A stretch of 64,000 nucleotides of DNA from Allodiplogaster sudhausi (taxonomy: Eukaryota > Nematoda > Chromadorea > Rhabditida > Diplogasteridae), in contig CALZFC010000130.1 in NCBI GenBank assembly GCA_945643635.1, forward strand, positions 380,001 through 444,000, written 5' to 3'. Shown here piece after piece: positions 44,873 through 57,680 of the stretch; the stretch's first letter is position 1, and every line of letters starts with the position of its first letter. The notes under the pieces are model-generated. The model did not search any database, was not told the DNA's origin, and was given only the letters and a program-made list of their open reading frames with translations. A program made the translations under genes and the position numbers.

Positions 44873-47800
44873 ATGTCTGGAACCCCGCAAGTGAAGCATT
44901 CAGCATGTGGCTTTCCTGGCATTGATTCGTACTTTGCGTTTGCGACTGCGGCCGGGCGTGCTCGCCAGGCAGAGGCAGTGACGCCGCGCGGCAGAAAGCG
45001 CAAGGGCGCCGCGTCCGCGCGATCCCCTCGCGTCCCTTCTTACAGAATTGAAACAGTTGAAGACGACGACGATGAGACTGAAGAGGTTTTCGTGGAAGTT
45101 ATTTTATTTTTTCTAGTTTAAAATGGGTCTTTTATTGTTGTTGTTGTTATTCACTTAAATACTGATGATTCCCCGAAGGTTCGTGCCTTTTGCCCAGAAT
45201 AAGTGTTTTAAAGTACTGAGCAAAGTTATGCTCATTTTTTTTATTTAACATTTTACACGGTGTTGCTTTTATTGTGGAAGTTATTTTTTTTTTACAAAAC
45301 CTTATACAAACTCGAAATGCCTAGATTATTGTGAGCGACTCGGAGCGCGAGACAACGCCTGCATCGTCCACAGAGACGCCGTCAATGCGGCAGCAGCACC
45401 GGCTGACCCTCCCGATGCCACCCGATTCGCCCGTGTCTCCGTCTCCCTCGAAGCCGCGCCCCCCTCCACAACAGCAACCCAATCCACCAAAGTTGTCGTG
45501 CCATTACTTACTATGCAAAACAAATTCATTTTTCTCTCATCAATGAACTCATCGGGGCAAGTTTCCTGAGGACATTTTTTTTTGGTCGTGAGGTCAGAAT
45601 ACCGAAATAGTACCCTTACTACCTTTAAGCTCATTTAGAGACGTCGAAAATTTTCCTGATTAATACCGTGCCAATATCTTTTAACGTAACTTCGTTTTTT
45701 TTTCCCGAAATGGAAATCTCACATTTATACATCATTTGCATGTGTTAGATGCTTCTAGCATGCTATATTTAAAGGTAACTATATTTGTATGTAAATTCTT
45801 GATTTGCTCCAGAAAGGGACGCGCTCTGAATGAGACGGATGGGATGGCATTCGACTTCTCCGCTGACCCGAAGTTGTTGAGTGTGCAGAAGACACTCATG
45901 GCCATCGTCGACCCGGTCCGTTATCATTTCAGACACCAACTTATTGTAATAATAGTCATTTATAAAGAAATATACAATGAATATTTGTCCATCCGCTTTT
46001 CAGCAATATGCTTTTACGCTCGAATTTCGTGGTATAATCCTGTATAATTATGATTTAAAGAGCACCACTAAGAAATATATCTCCAGCAGTCAGATACAAT
46101 ACCCAATAGTCAAAAAGTAGCAAAGGACATATATTACAGGAAGGAAAGAGCAAGAACCCGGCTGCGGTTCGTACATATGTCGCAGCGACCACTGCATGCT
46201 GTGTTGATGAGATCAACAGCAACAAGGTGGTGCTCATCAATCCACTATTCCATTTTCCATTTTGAATGGCTTGTCTTAAGCTTGCATTCTTTCTGCTGAA
46301 AGCTTACACTACTTTTATTCATATTTTTTCTCACTACATTTATGAGCTATTCACATTGTTGACTGTGCCTGGAGCTACAGTCATTTGAACCTGTTTTGTA
46401 GACCCGCCAGCCATGGAAGCCCGGGAATTCCCGAATGGGCATCGCTTCCATCGGCGACTTCAAGACAGCGAATGGCCGCCCGGTAACCAAGCAGATCCGT
46501 CGGGTCTTTCCCGAGAACAATAGTGACGTCAGCTATACCTTATACTTTCCTAGTTACCGTAATTTTACCAGCTTCCCGTTGAATATAATATGAGTATTGT
46601 TATATTAGAGAAATATTTTTGTCACGCCTGCCAGAGAGCGGTCAGAAACCCTAAATAAAAAAAATTCTGGCTATTTCGCATCTGGATAGCCCTTGATGCA
46701 GGTTGATTCGAAAAAAAAACCCAGGGTTTTTGGAATTTAAGGTTTTGTTCTCTGGTTAGTTGGAGGGAAACATTTGAGATGTATATATCGCTTGTTGAGG
46801 AGAGCCAAAGTGATGGAGGGCCCCTAGTCGCAGGACCCTCTTCTACAGGACCATTCAACGGCCTCACTGGATCAGGTCGACCGCGATTCTTCGGCAATAG
46901 GTTAAGAGCCTATTTTGGAGCTTCTTTGTGAAAGGTGACCAGACGGTTTAGAATAGGTAGAGGAATACTCAGAACGCCTGGATGACCGTGAGTTAGCTAG
47001 ATGCTAGCTACTTTAAGTGGGACGTACTGGGAGATGAAACTAATAGATCTTTGGAAACCATGATCAACTGCATTGGCGCTGCTCTAGAGAAATGGCCTCA
47101 TTTTTTTGTTCGTTTTCTGGTACTAGTGTTTCTTTATTTAAACAATTAAAATAATTAGAAAAAAGTATTTATGGAGTTTTTCCAACTTATTCGTGACATG
47201 CTTTGAAATAAATGTCCTTTTCTATTTTAGGCCGGTTGGTAGTTTCCGGCCCCCTTCGAAAGCAAACAGCGTTGGAGCGGGCAGTTTCTCGCACAACAAG
47301 ACTGGAGGCTATGGAGGCTTCCCGCCTGGGTCAATTTCGGAACTATGGGGTAAGTGTGTCCTTGAAATAACGTTCTTATCAGCTTTTCTTAAATTAGAAG
47401 CACAGATTTGTGTTTAATCAATTCTGTTGTTGCTTTTTATTATCATTTAACCCACAAAATCTATATTTTCCTACAGCTGCTGGAGGAAAAACCGGACTTG
47501 CTGCCGAGCCATCTCTGAAGAATTTTGACATGCACATTATTAATCTCATCGAATCGGAGGTTTGAAATACTGTATTAATTTATTTCCCTTGGAAAATTTT
47601 GGGAATTTTACGAACGATTGTGTACACTTATTGTTGGAAGCAGAAGAAGATAAATATAAATATATATTACATGTTTCTGTTTCTAGATTATGTCTCTGGA
47701 CGGATCTACGACATGGGCAGATGTTGCGGGACTGGAAGGGCCCAAAAAGATTCTTAAAGAGATTGTCGTCTGGCCTTTCCTCAGACCTGACATCTTCAAG

Positions 47801-50410
47801 GTTGCTTACTCATTTTGTAACTGATTTAAAAAGATTCAATACCTCAATTCTGATTTAGGGAATCCGTGCCCCTCCCAAAGGTGTTCTTCTCTTCGGCCCT
47901 CCGGGAACCGGCAAAACGATGATTGGTATTTTTTTCTTTCTTACAAGCATGCATCTAAAATAAAGGAAAACTTACAAGTAAATTTATAGAGGATGGAAAA
48001 TATCAGCTTAGATACATTGTTCGTAGGACAAGAGGGCAGAAAAGATTTCGAGGTTGTCAAACTTGAGGTGTTCTTTCATTACCTCTTTTGCTGCCCAAAA
48101 ACAGTCTCAGCGGTCAGGCGCCATTCTACAGTATTCTTCGGCCTGGGGCGGCACACTACTTGACTCATCCTAGACCATTTGATCGCGTTGGGAATCGAAC
48201 CTGCACCTTTCGGACAGCTCGAACCCAGCACAACCAATACACTGCGCCCATGCTGTGTAATCTCAATAGAAAACAACTGTTCGCTGTTCCATTTTCTTTC
48301 TCCTTCTGGATATGAAGCTTAAAGAGAGGTCAATCACAGGTCCTAGAGAGCTTGATAATGTAATGAAGGGTACAGTTATTAGATAACCTTAGATTAGATC
48401 ATTCTGGTTGGGGGCGGGGCAGTTTTGGCAATACTGAGAATGTACGAAGGAGATAAGGTCAGGAGTGTGGGGAGAAGGCAAAAGATAGGGAATAGAAGGA
48501 GTTGTGAGGAGGAATTGAGAGTACCGACTGAGATAACTACCTGAGAAGTACCGCAAAGAGAGCCACCCTTTCCTTTTTCAGGCCGCTGTGTCGCTTCTCA
48601 ATGCCGCGCGACCTTCTTCAACATCTCTGCCTCATCACTGACCTCCAAGTGGGTTGGCGAAGGAGAAAAGCTTGTGCGTGCACTCTTCGCCGTCGCCAGA
48701 GTCAAGCTGCCTTCTGTTATCTTCATTGATGAGGTACCGTATACCTTTTCATCGAGAATACGGTAGTAGTTTGTTGAATACATTCGATGTTTTCATTATC
48801 ATTGATTTCCAAAATGTTGCTGTCTACTTAACATGCCCACCCTGATTTTGAGCCTTCCAGGAGTCATACCACATTCTGATTTTGATATAAGAATTGTGTT
48901 TTTACTCTCCCCACCTTGCTTACCGAGCTCCATGCCCCCTTCCCCATCCGTGTTTTCCAAGCTGTCGACAGTGTGATTGATTCCCCGTCTACTTATAAGG
49001 AATTTCCATGCAGAAGCTCTGCCTGAAATGTTTCTCAAGTAGACCAATATTTAAAAATATTGTACACCTATGATTTATCATTTTGATACCATTTGTATCC
49101 TCAGGTCGATTCGCTGCTATCATCGCGGAGCGAGAGTGAACACGAGTCATCAAGGAGAATCAAGACAGAGTTCCTTGTTCAACTCGATGGAGTGGCCACC
49201 AGCAGAGACGAGAGACTGCTTGTACTCGGAGCGACCAACAGGTTAGAGAGTCAGACAAATATTATCTATTACTTATAAAATTTAAAATAAAAAAAGGAAG
49301 ATTGTGCAATAGAATAAAATAATGAATTTTTTTGAGAAGAATTAGAAGTAATAATGAATTTTTTTCTCATTTGTGAAGTAATAATAGAGTAATGATTTAA
49401 GGATACTAAATATTTCCCCAACTAGAAAAAAATGTATAGGGGTTGCGGGTACCCTACTTCTACACAATCTCTTACTCGGTCAACTATCTAAAATTGTCCT
49501 AGGGTTTTGTATAGCTGAATATCAGGAGTTATATGATTGTATGAATGCTATCAGTCGCATTCATTCCTTTCTAGCTCATTGGCTAATTTTGGTTCTACAA
49601 CTTCACTTTTACACTGTGTAAACGGACAGCAAAAATGCAAACGAATTGCAGGCCATACGAACTGGACGAAGCAGCGCGTCGTCGCTTCCAGAAGCGAATC
49701 TACGTAACACTCCCAGAGGACGATGCTCGTGTCTGCATCGTCAGGAGACTCCTCCAGGACACTGACCATTGCATTGTCGAGGAAGACTATCAACAGATAT
49801 CAGAGATCACGAAAGGTGAGCAACTTTGAAAGGGAGCAAGGAGGTTATGCGATGTTGAAAAGAAAGAATCCAAGTTGAATACTACCGTATGCCGGAGCTG
49901 ATTTTTTTTATTTTAGGTAATTTTAATTTAGATTTCATGCAAGAAATAGACAACACTCTTCCTGATACCGGAGAAAGATTTTTTTCTTGTTCTTCCTGTT
50001 GTTGGATTCTAAAAGGAAAATGAAAGTTTACAGGCTACTCCGGCGCTGACATGACCCATCTCTGTTCTGAAGCGGCCCTCGCGCCCATTCGAGAAGCTGA
50101 TAACATTGAGACCGTCCTGGCTTCTTCCGTAAGATTGTTCTATTACTAATTTTATATACAAAACAAGGTATAGTATATATCTATAGTATATACATAAGGT
50201 ATATACTGTACCTTGGTATACCTGAGGAAATTGGAGAATTTTAAGTTCACTAAATGGTAAGTTCTCTCAAACGTGTTGACTTTCATTCAGATCCGCCCAA
50301 TCTGTGTGGAGGACTTTCGGAAAGCATCGCGAGTTGTCAGGGCTACGGTAGTCACGGACGAGTTGAAGGCATACGAGGAATGGGACAAGAAGTTTGGATG
50401 TCTTGTCTAA
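44873..50410 (+). CDS. figl-1: fidgetin-like 1 AAA ATPase
   Basis: Well-supported exons: 44873-45085, 45325-45491, 45813-45915, 46402-46482 (or longer), 47231-47345, 47477-47560, 47686-47801, 47859-47925, 48582-48733, 49105-49241, 49652-49815, 50034-50128, 50291-50410. The N-terminal part is low-complexity with a basic [15 protein letters not shown] stretch. The AAA domain carries GPPGTGKT (Walker A), [33 protein letters not shown] (Walker B), [21 protein letters not shown] and [11 protein letters not shown] (arginine fingers), then the Vps4-type end [14 protein letters not shown]1 acts with RAD51 in recombination control; AAA relatives remodel microtubules. Known FIGL1 enzymes assemble as hexamers. 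The phase between 46482 and 47231 does not match, so an exon or alternative donor is missing there; 46140-46226 is another possible exon. The ATG lies 10 nt after an acceptor. Confidence 0.92.
46500..47230. other. FIGL1 intron, missing exon possible
   Basis: The flanking exons do not agree in phase (phase 0 out, phase 2 in), so I expect an unrecognised exon or donor here. An open frame continues from 46402 to about 46590 past the proposed donor. The remainder is AT-rich with no domain-like segment. Confidence 0.5.
48090..48262 (-). repeat. tRNA-derived SINE candidate in a FIGL1 intron
   Basis: On the minus strand, GGGCGCAGTGTATTGGTTG resembles a tRNA A box, and about 35 nt later GGTTCGATTCC is a perfect B box. 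A body of about 100 nt follows (ggcctaggatgag... to gcgcctgaccgctgagac). A similar word, 'ccattctacagta', occurs twice at 14609-14655. The arrangement of an internal Pol III promoter plus an unrelated tail fits a SINE. Confidence 0.45.
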
Positions 50411-51250
50411 TGGTAATTACTGTAATTTGAAAACAATAAGTTCCCGGTTCATAGTTATAGGCCACACGTTATACATTCTGTTGAACAACAACTGATACTT
50501 TCGCTCAATGTGTTTGTGAGTGATGTCATCGTAATTGTGTCGAAAAAGTATAAAGTGAATGAAGTGTCTATTGGCTGATCTGACCTCAGTATTACTCCAT
50601 TAGTAAATAATAAAACAGCGCCTAACCATTAGCAGCTACCTGGTGTTCCACACGCTTCGTACCTCTCCCTGTCTCTTTCTTTCGGACGATTAGCATAACC
50701 AAGTCAAAATAAAAGTTGTGTCAATCAATTAGCAGTGTTATAATTGAAGTTAGTGCACAAAAACGCTTCATCCGCCATTGTACTTTTGGATTAGACAAGA
50801 TGGAATTGGCTAGGCAGTCAGAAGTAGCTGTTGCTCCCAGCGAATGGTGGCGGAAATTCAGCTTCATTTATTTGTTTTATTCCAGAAGAATGGCAGAAAA
50901 GCATTTTGCTCATTCTATAAATCATATTTTGAATGAGTTTGAGTCTTGCACTGAAGTGCCTTAAATGGTATGAATTTGACCGTAATTCACTTTAAACGCG
51001 TTGTTTTCGCGGTAAAAACGGACGCGTGTGTTTTTAGGCGAAGCGTGTGCGGATTTGGTTGGGGTGCTTTATTTTCGTTTCGAAAAGTTCTAGAGCGGCT
51101 GTATGCGTTATTTCTTCGGTTATTTCTTTGGTAAAAGTGTATTTCGACAATTTGCAAGCGTATGCATGCTCTAAATACGTTATTAATTGCTCGTTTGGAG
51201 GGCATTTTGTGCGTAATAGTACAGTAAAGAAATGCTGACAAATTGTTCAG
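50411..51250. other. intergenic between FIGL1 and the SR gene
   Basis: The FIGL1 3' flank includes AATAAA at about 50608 and 'aaataaaag' at about 50708. The rest is the upstream region of the SR gene, ending in the acceptor at 51249-51250. I see no gene; the 50716-50964 open frame has no recognised motif. Confidence 0.6.
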
Positions 51251-51262
51251 AAGTCTCAAACA

Positions 51263-54029
51263 ATGGCATCGAATCGCGTGTACATCGGCCGCCTCTCTTC
51301 GCGTGCTTCCGAGCGCGACATCGAGCACTTCTTTCGTGGCTACGGCCGCCTTCGTGATATAGTCATGAAGAACGGCTTTGGCTTTGTGGTTAGCTTTTCT
51401 TTTCTTAGATTTTATTAACGTTTATCTTTCCAATTGCTTATATTTTATAAGCATTACCATTAGACAACGAATTACTGTTTATTTGACACAAGCAACACAG
51501 TTGGCCCGCGCCTAGCAGTAACTAGCACGGGACCTTGGCCATATCGATTTAACGTGGCAACGAGAAGTGCCGGGCTCCCTTCCAAGGGCGCGCACATTTC
51601 TTGCTCACGCAGGATTTGTTCCATAGAATTGGCTCTTTCTGTTTGAACAGCTACTCATTGAAGGCTCATTCTTCCTAGCACATGAATGAATATACTCATA
51701 GGGATTGTGCGTGCAATATAGATACAACATATATTGAAGCGTTTCACCGGACATTAGACACGATGCAACAGGGGCTGCGTCCCGACGATGATATTAGTGT
51801 GAGGGGTACCTTGACTACTATTTTAAATTTATAGGGAAGACATAACAAAAGGGAACGGATAGAGTGATATTATACGTTTTCCAGGAGTTTGACACGTCTC
51901 GCGACGCGGACGACGCGATCTACGACCTGAACGGGAAGGAGCTGGCGGGCGAGCGCGTCCAACTGGAGCTGTCGCGCCGCCGTCCGGACCGTGGCGGCGG
52001 CGGTGGTTTCGGAGGACCGCCGATGCGCCGCGACTCAAGGCCGCAGCAGTTGCTCATTTCTCCAAAACCCCCCTCCTATGACATAATGGCAGAAGAGAGG
52101 CCTAGAAGAGGGCCTAGAACTGAGTCTCTCTGGGCGGGAGGAGGCTCTCCCTCTCTCTCTCGTGGCCATCCAGCCTTTGACTGACTGACTGAGACACTGG
52201 CACTCTCTGTGACTGGCTGTCCCTCTCTCTCTCTGTGTCTCTGTGACTGACTGACTGACTGTGAAACTCTCACGCGTGGCGTGTGCCGTGGGTTCTTCCG
52301 AGAGTCGCAATTGTGAGGCGTATGTTTTTTGACCCAAAAGAGATCCAAAACTGTAGAATCCATAGGTACAAAACGAATACCGAAATGGTACCGAAAACCA
52401 TTCTTTTACCGGAGTTGTAACCCTAGCCAGTCACTCACTCTAAAAGCGGAAAGTAATTCGATTAAAAAGCGGAAATTGATTCACAAATTATAAGCCCCTT
52501 TATAATAAATGAAAGCTATATGTTGATATGTCGAACTCACTGTTAACCTTTGGTATGCCTTCAGGTACGGCCCACCGACTCAGACACGCCACAGACTCAT
52601 CGTCGAGAATCTTTCTACCCGCATCTCGTGGCAGGCACGTTGAGAATTATATGGCTTGCATTTAAGGAAGACTGCAAGAGAACATCGAAGAAAACTTTAG
52701 CAATATTTCGCAATCAAATAGGAGGCCACAACGGGGTCTCAATAGGTGCTTAAGGCAATATTATTGAAAAGAAGATGTGCTTTGTGAACTGATTAACGGT
52801 GAAGGAAAATGCCTCTTATTTTAAATGAGGTTCTAATTCCTTTTCAATTTGCAGGATCTGAAGGACATGATGCGCTCGTACGGAGATGTCACCTACGCCG
52901 ATGCTCACAAGGAGCGCCGCAACGAGGGGTGAGCATCTTGATCATCGTCTACCTGGGGTATATTCATAATGAATCACGGATTGACAGAAGATTGGGCGTG
53001 GGAAAGGGGAGGTATGGGGCCGGAAACCGAACTCAGGGTTAGCTATCCCCACGTCTTTCAGAATCCTCTGCTTCGCGACTCGTGACGACCTGAAGCGTGC
53101 GATGGACAAGATGCAGGGCAAGGACGTGAACGGACGCAAGCTCAAGCTCATCGACGACAGCGAGAAACGCGGCGCTGGCGGCAGCCGCTCGCGATCCCGA
53201 TCGCCCAGGTATACTGATGATGCTAGGTTGATGAAAAGAATGAAAGCCAGGGCGGTAAGATAGTGTGAATGTGCCTTAAAGGGATATTATTGAATTGGTA
53301 TCAGTCTTTCTTTAGATGGGACAAACAATCTTTTATGATTTAGAAGAAAAACCAAAATATTACTTTCAGACGTTCTCGCTCACGCTCTCGCAGAAGCTCG
53401 CGTTCTCGTTCTCGCAGCAGGTAATTGTGCTTTTCTACTAGGGCCTCCTTTCCCGAGAGGCTTTTCAGCCATTGCATTAGATGATAGTATGATGACATGA
53501 GATAAGCAATTCCTCTCTTCAGCCGCTCTCGCTCGCACAGCAAGTCGCGCTCGCGCAGCCGCTCCAAGGGACGCGACGCGGGCAAGACGCGTGACTCGCG
53601 CAGCAAGAGCCGCAGTCGCACCCGGTCGGCCAGTCCGAAGAAGGAGAATGGAGGGGCAGGAGACAGGGACAGGTCAGGAAGGGGAAACTTGTACTCAGGG
53701 CATTCAATCAATATTATAATCGTAGGCTTGACAAATTCGAAAGATGGAAAGAGACAGAAAGAGAGAGAGAGAGAAAGATACAGGGCAGGGAGTTGAGAAG
53801 AAGAGTGGAACAGAGAAAAGCGAGCAGAAATCAGTGTGTGAGAGGGTTGAATGATGGGAGAAAGAGAGCGAAAGCAAGAGAAAAAGCTAGAGATTTCAAT
53901 GATTGCAGGTCTCGCTCGCGTTCCGGATCGCCCCGTGGACGCTCTGCTTCTCCGAATGGCCATGCTGCTGAGAAGTCACCAGCCAAGGATGACGGGAGCG
54001 ACCGCAGTCGCAGTGCGTCGCCGGCCTAG
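51263..54029 (+). CDS. SR-family splicing factor (SRSF4/6-like, two RRMs plus RS domain)
   Basis: Eight exons: 51263-51388, 51885-52048, 52565-52634, 52855-52928, 53062-53208, 53370-53420, 53523-53672, 53909-54029, giving about 300 aa. RRM1 starts [20 protein letters not shown] with KNGFGFVEFD as RNP1. A Gly-rich hinge ends in [16 protein letters not shown], which opens the second RRM. That RRM contains SWQDLKD, the signature of pseudo-RRM2 in this family. Last comes a long RS domain ([25 protein letters not shown]). In known relatives the RRMs bind exonic enhancers and the RS domain recruits U1/U2AF in the nucleus. The intron after 52634 starts with GC (SWQ/DLK is conserved, so the junction is firm). 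For exon 2 a GC donor at 52039 is an alternative to the GT donor at 52049. An AG acceptor lies 12 nt before the ATG. Confidence 0.93.
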
Positions 54030-54231
54030 ACCCAGTGAAGAACTGGGCCAACTTCAAGTCACCCATTTCCATCCGAGAGACTGCGTGGTGATCTCAAAAG
54101 CTTATGCCCCTTGGCCTCTCCAATGGTCGTTAACTATTCTTCTTCCGTTGTTGTGGCTTCTCTCCTTTGTCTCTTCTGCTCGCTCCCCCATAGTGAATCT
54201 GGCGCCTTTCCATTCTGACTACATTGCGCAA

Positions 54232-55950
54232 GTTCCGACGCCCACCCAGGCCGAGCACACCCTAGTTGCCCCCTTCTATGTTCCCGTCATCTAATATGGT
54301 TTTGTGTCGTCAAGTGTTGTGTATTACACTATTAACTCTCATTATTCTCTTCACTCCTATTTATTGGCTGTTTCACGCTGTACAGCTACTCAATATTTGT
54401 TGTCAGGAAAGTTTTTTTGCTGTTGTTTTCCTATTTAACACCAAGGAAATGAATCTTTAGTTCTGAAATCGTTTGAGGTTGAATGTGTTTGTTTCTTTCT
54501 TATGAATGAGTAGTTGCGAATAAAGGAAAGTTCGAAAGATGTTGTTCAGTTTCAGTAAAGACTCGGTTGGGAATTCTTTGGAAATGTGAACAATGAATCC
54601 CGGAATGGTTTATTTTAGAAAGCAAGTTGGCATCTGAGGCTTGTCAGTTTCAAAGCAGATAATGGTGATATAGGAACTGTGACTTGGACAAGGGGACCGA
54701 GGCTAGATGAGGAAGGGTTCAGGGCAAAGATTCCTGGCAGGAGGCAGCCCTTGGGCTACTTAGCTAGCGGGCGAGTCGGGATAAGGGAGGTGGACGATGG
54801 GGCGTTCTACCGCGGAGGGCGACTGCTGTTCGACTTCCTGGACCAACGCTCACTCTTCAGCATCTTCGCAACACGGTCGCTGTTGCTGGCAGTGGAGTGC
54901 TGGATGGGCTTCTTGGATGGCTGAAAGAGAGGCAGGTGAAGAGGAGAGAAAGAACCAGGGCAAGATGGAAAGAAGGGACAATGCAGAGAGGAAGCCTGCT
55001 AAGAAGTCGTGATGATGAAGAGGAAACCAGCGGGACGGAGCGGTGAAAGAAGAGTCAAGGTGTGAGAGGGTTGAAGGGAGGTAGAGAGAAAATGAGAGAG
55101 CGAGAGCGAAAGTGAGAGACAAGAGAGAGAGAGAGTAGAGAGAGAGCTGTTAGGGGGCCTTTCCGCAGGATGACCTTGTTGCGATGGTTGGCGTCAGTAA
55201 GGCTGTTTGTCGCCTTCTCCTCTCGCATCCTCTGAGATTCATCTTTCTCCTTCTGTAAATAGGAAATCGATGATTCTTGCCATCTTGAAATATTATTCGA
55301 TTGGAGACTACATGATCTTTCCGAATATCATAGATTTCGCACGACGATAGTAGATAGCGAATCTAACAATACGATATAATTGATATAATGTTCTAGATGT
55401 TCGCCTTTGCTTCCTCCCTCCTCCCTCTTCCTGAGACCGTGTTTTTAAAACCAAAAACACATGTGCTCTCTCTTCTCTCTCTCTCTCACTCTCTCTCTCT
55501 CTCTCTCCCTCTCCCTCTCCCTCTCTCTCTCACCTTCACTGAAGGCGCGACGGGACCCTTGCGTCCGCCATGACGCGTCCGCTTCCTCTTCTTCCCGTAC
55601 GCGCAAAGGTGGCACGCGGCAACGAGGCAGGTCAGGATGGAGAGAGCGAAGACAAGCGCGGTGAAGGCGGAGAGGGCGATGAAGCAGCCCCACTCCAGCA
55701 CGACCGCGTGCGCAGACTCACTGAGGGTGAGAGATAGAGGTTGAGAGAGAGAGAGAGAGAGAAATAAAGGAGGGAGAAGGAGAGGGAGAGAGAAATAGAG
55801 GGTGGAGAGTACGAGGAGAGGGAGAGAGAGTGTGGAATGGCAGTGAGAGAGGGAGAGGGAAAGTGAGTGAGAGAGACAGAAATTAATGGGGTGTAGGGAG
55901 TGGGAATAGCAGACGCACTCGAAGTGGATGACGGAGCTGGCGATAATATC
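54232..55950. repeat. tandem duplication, copy 1 (about 1.72 kb)
   Basis: The sequence from 'gttccgacgcccacccagg' to 'ggcgataatatc' repeats at 55951-57680 with only scattered differences (for example 54253 g/a and 54674-54677) and a longer CT tract in copy 2. It contains the distal SR 3' UTR and, on the minus strand, the last three exons plus part of exon 2 of the small membrane-protein gene. The high identity, also in introns, says the duplication is recent or an assembly duplicate. Confidence 0.95.
54807..55950 (-). pseudogene. 5'-truncated copy of the small membrane-protein gene
   Basis: Minus-strand copies of the last three exons (55720-55534, 55252-55175, 54920-54807) and the final part of exon 2, ending at the duplication junction 55950. 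Exon 1 and the start of exon 2 are missing, so there is no start codon or leader. The splice sites, the frame and the stop codon are intact. The last exon differs by one residue: AKMLK here against AKTLK in the complete gene. It could serve as an alternative set of 3' exons if the upstream complete copy is transcribed through. Confidence 0.8.
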
Positions 55951-57680
55951 GTTCCGACGCCCACCCAGGCCGAACACACCCTAGTCTGCCCCCTTCTATG
56001 TTCCCGTCATCTAATATGGTTTTGTGTCGTCAAGTGTTGTGTATTACACTATTAACTCTCATTATTCTCTTCACTCCTATTTATTGGCTGTTTCACGCTG
56101 TACAGCTACTCAATATTTGTTGTCAGGAAAGTTTTTTTGCTGTTGTTTTCCTATTTAACACCAAGGAAATGAATCTTTAGTTCTGAAATCGTTTGAGGTT
56201 GAATGTGTTTGTTTCTTTCTTATGAATGAGTAGTTGCGAATAAAGGAAAGTTCGAAAGATGTTGTTCAGTTTCAGTAAAGACTCGGTTGGGAATTCTTTG
56301 GAAATGTGAACAATGAATCCCGGAATGGTTTATTTTAGAAAGCAAGTTGGCATCTGAGGCTTGTCAGTTTCAAAGCAGATAATGGTGATATAAGGGCTGT
56401 GACTTGGACAAGGGGACCGAGGCTAGATGAGGAAGGGTTCAGGGCAAAGATTCCTGGCAGGAGGCAGCCCTTGGGCTACTTAGCTAGCGGGCGAGTCGGG
56501 ATAAGGGAGGTGGACGATGGGGCGTTCTACCGCGGAGGGCGACTGCTGTTCGACTTCCTGGACCAACGCTCACTCTTCAGCGTCTTCGCAACACGGTCGC
56601 TGTTGCTGGCAGTGGAGTGCTGGATGGGCTTCTTGGATGGCTGAAAGAGAGGCAGGTGAAGAGGAGAGAAAGAACCAGGGCAAGATGGAAAGAAGGGACA
56701 ATGCAGAGAGGAAGCCTGCTAAGAAGTCGTGATGATGAAGAGGAAACCAGCGGGACGGAGCGGTGAAAGAAGAGTCAAGGTGTGAGAGGGTTGAAGGGAG
56801 GTAGAGAGAAAATGAGAGAGCGAGAGCGAAAGTGAGAGACAAGAGAGAGAGAGAGTAGAGAGAGAGCTGTTAGGGGGCCTTTCCGCAGGATGACCTTGTT
56901 GCGATGGTTGGCGTCAGTAAGGCTGTTTGTCGCCTTCTCCTCTCGCATCCTCTGAGATTCATCTTTCTCCTTCTGTAAATAGGAAATCGATGATTCTTGC
57001 CATCTTGAAATATTATTCGATTGGAAACTACATGATCTTTCCGAATATCATAGATTTCGCACGACGATAGTAGATAGCGAATCTAACAATACGATATAAT
57101 TGATATAATGTTCTAGATGTTCGCCTTTGCTTCCTCCCTCCTCCCTCTTCCTGAGACCGTGTTTTTAAAACCAAAAACACATGTGCTCTCTCTTCTCTCT
57201 CTCTCTCACTCTCTCTCTCTCTCTCTCTCTCTCCCTCTCCCTCTCCCTCTCCCTCTCTCTCTCACCTTCACTGAAGGCGCGACGGGACCCTTGCGTCCGC
57301 CATGACGCGTCCGCTTCCTCTTCTTCCCGTACGCGCAAAGGTGGCACGCGGCAACGAGGCAGGTCAGGATGGAGAGAGCGAAGACAAGCGCGGTGAAGGC
57401 GGAGAGGGCGATGAAGCAGCCCCACTCCAGCACGACCGCGTGCGCAGACTCACTGAGGGTGAGAGATAGAGGTTGAGAGAGAGAGAGAGAGAAATAAAGG
57501 AAGGAGAAGGAGAGGGAGAGAGAAATAGAGGGTGGAGAGTACGAGGAGAGGGAGAGAGAGTGTGGAATGGCAGTGAGAGAGGGAGAGGGAAAGTGAGTGA
57601 GAGAGACAGAAATTAATGGGGTGTAGGGAGTGGGAATAGCAGACGCACTCGAAGTGGATGACGGAGCTGGCGATAATATC
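55951..57680. repeat. tandem duplication, copy 2 (about 1.73 kb)
   Basis: The second copy of the block. Its left junction cuts into SR 3' UTR sequence and its right junction lies inside exon 2 of the membrane-protein gene, where the unduplicated 5' part continues (57681 onward). The original single-copy order was therefore SR 3' UTR, gene tail, gene head. Confidence 0.95.

Noticed and set aside
53340..53963. Minus-strand 207-codon frame opposite the SR gene
   Set aside because: It is the antisense of the RS-domain exons and their introns; the plus-strand exons have firm domain support.
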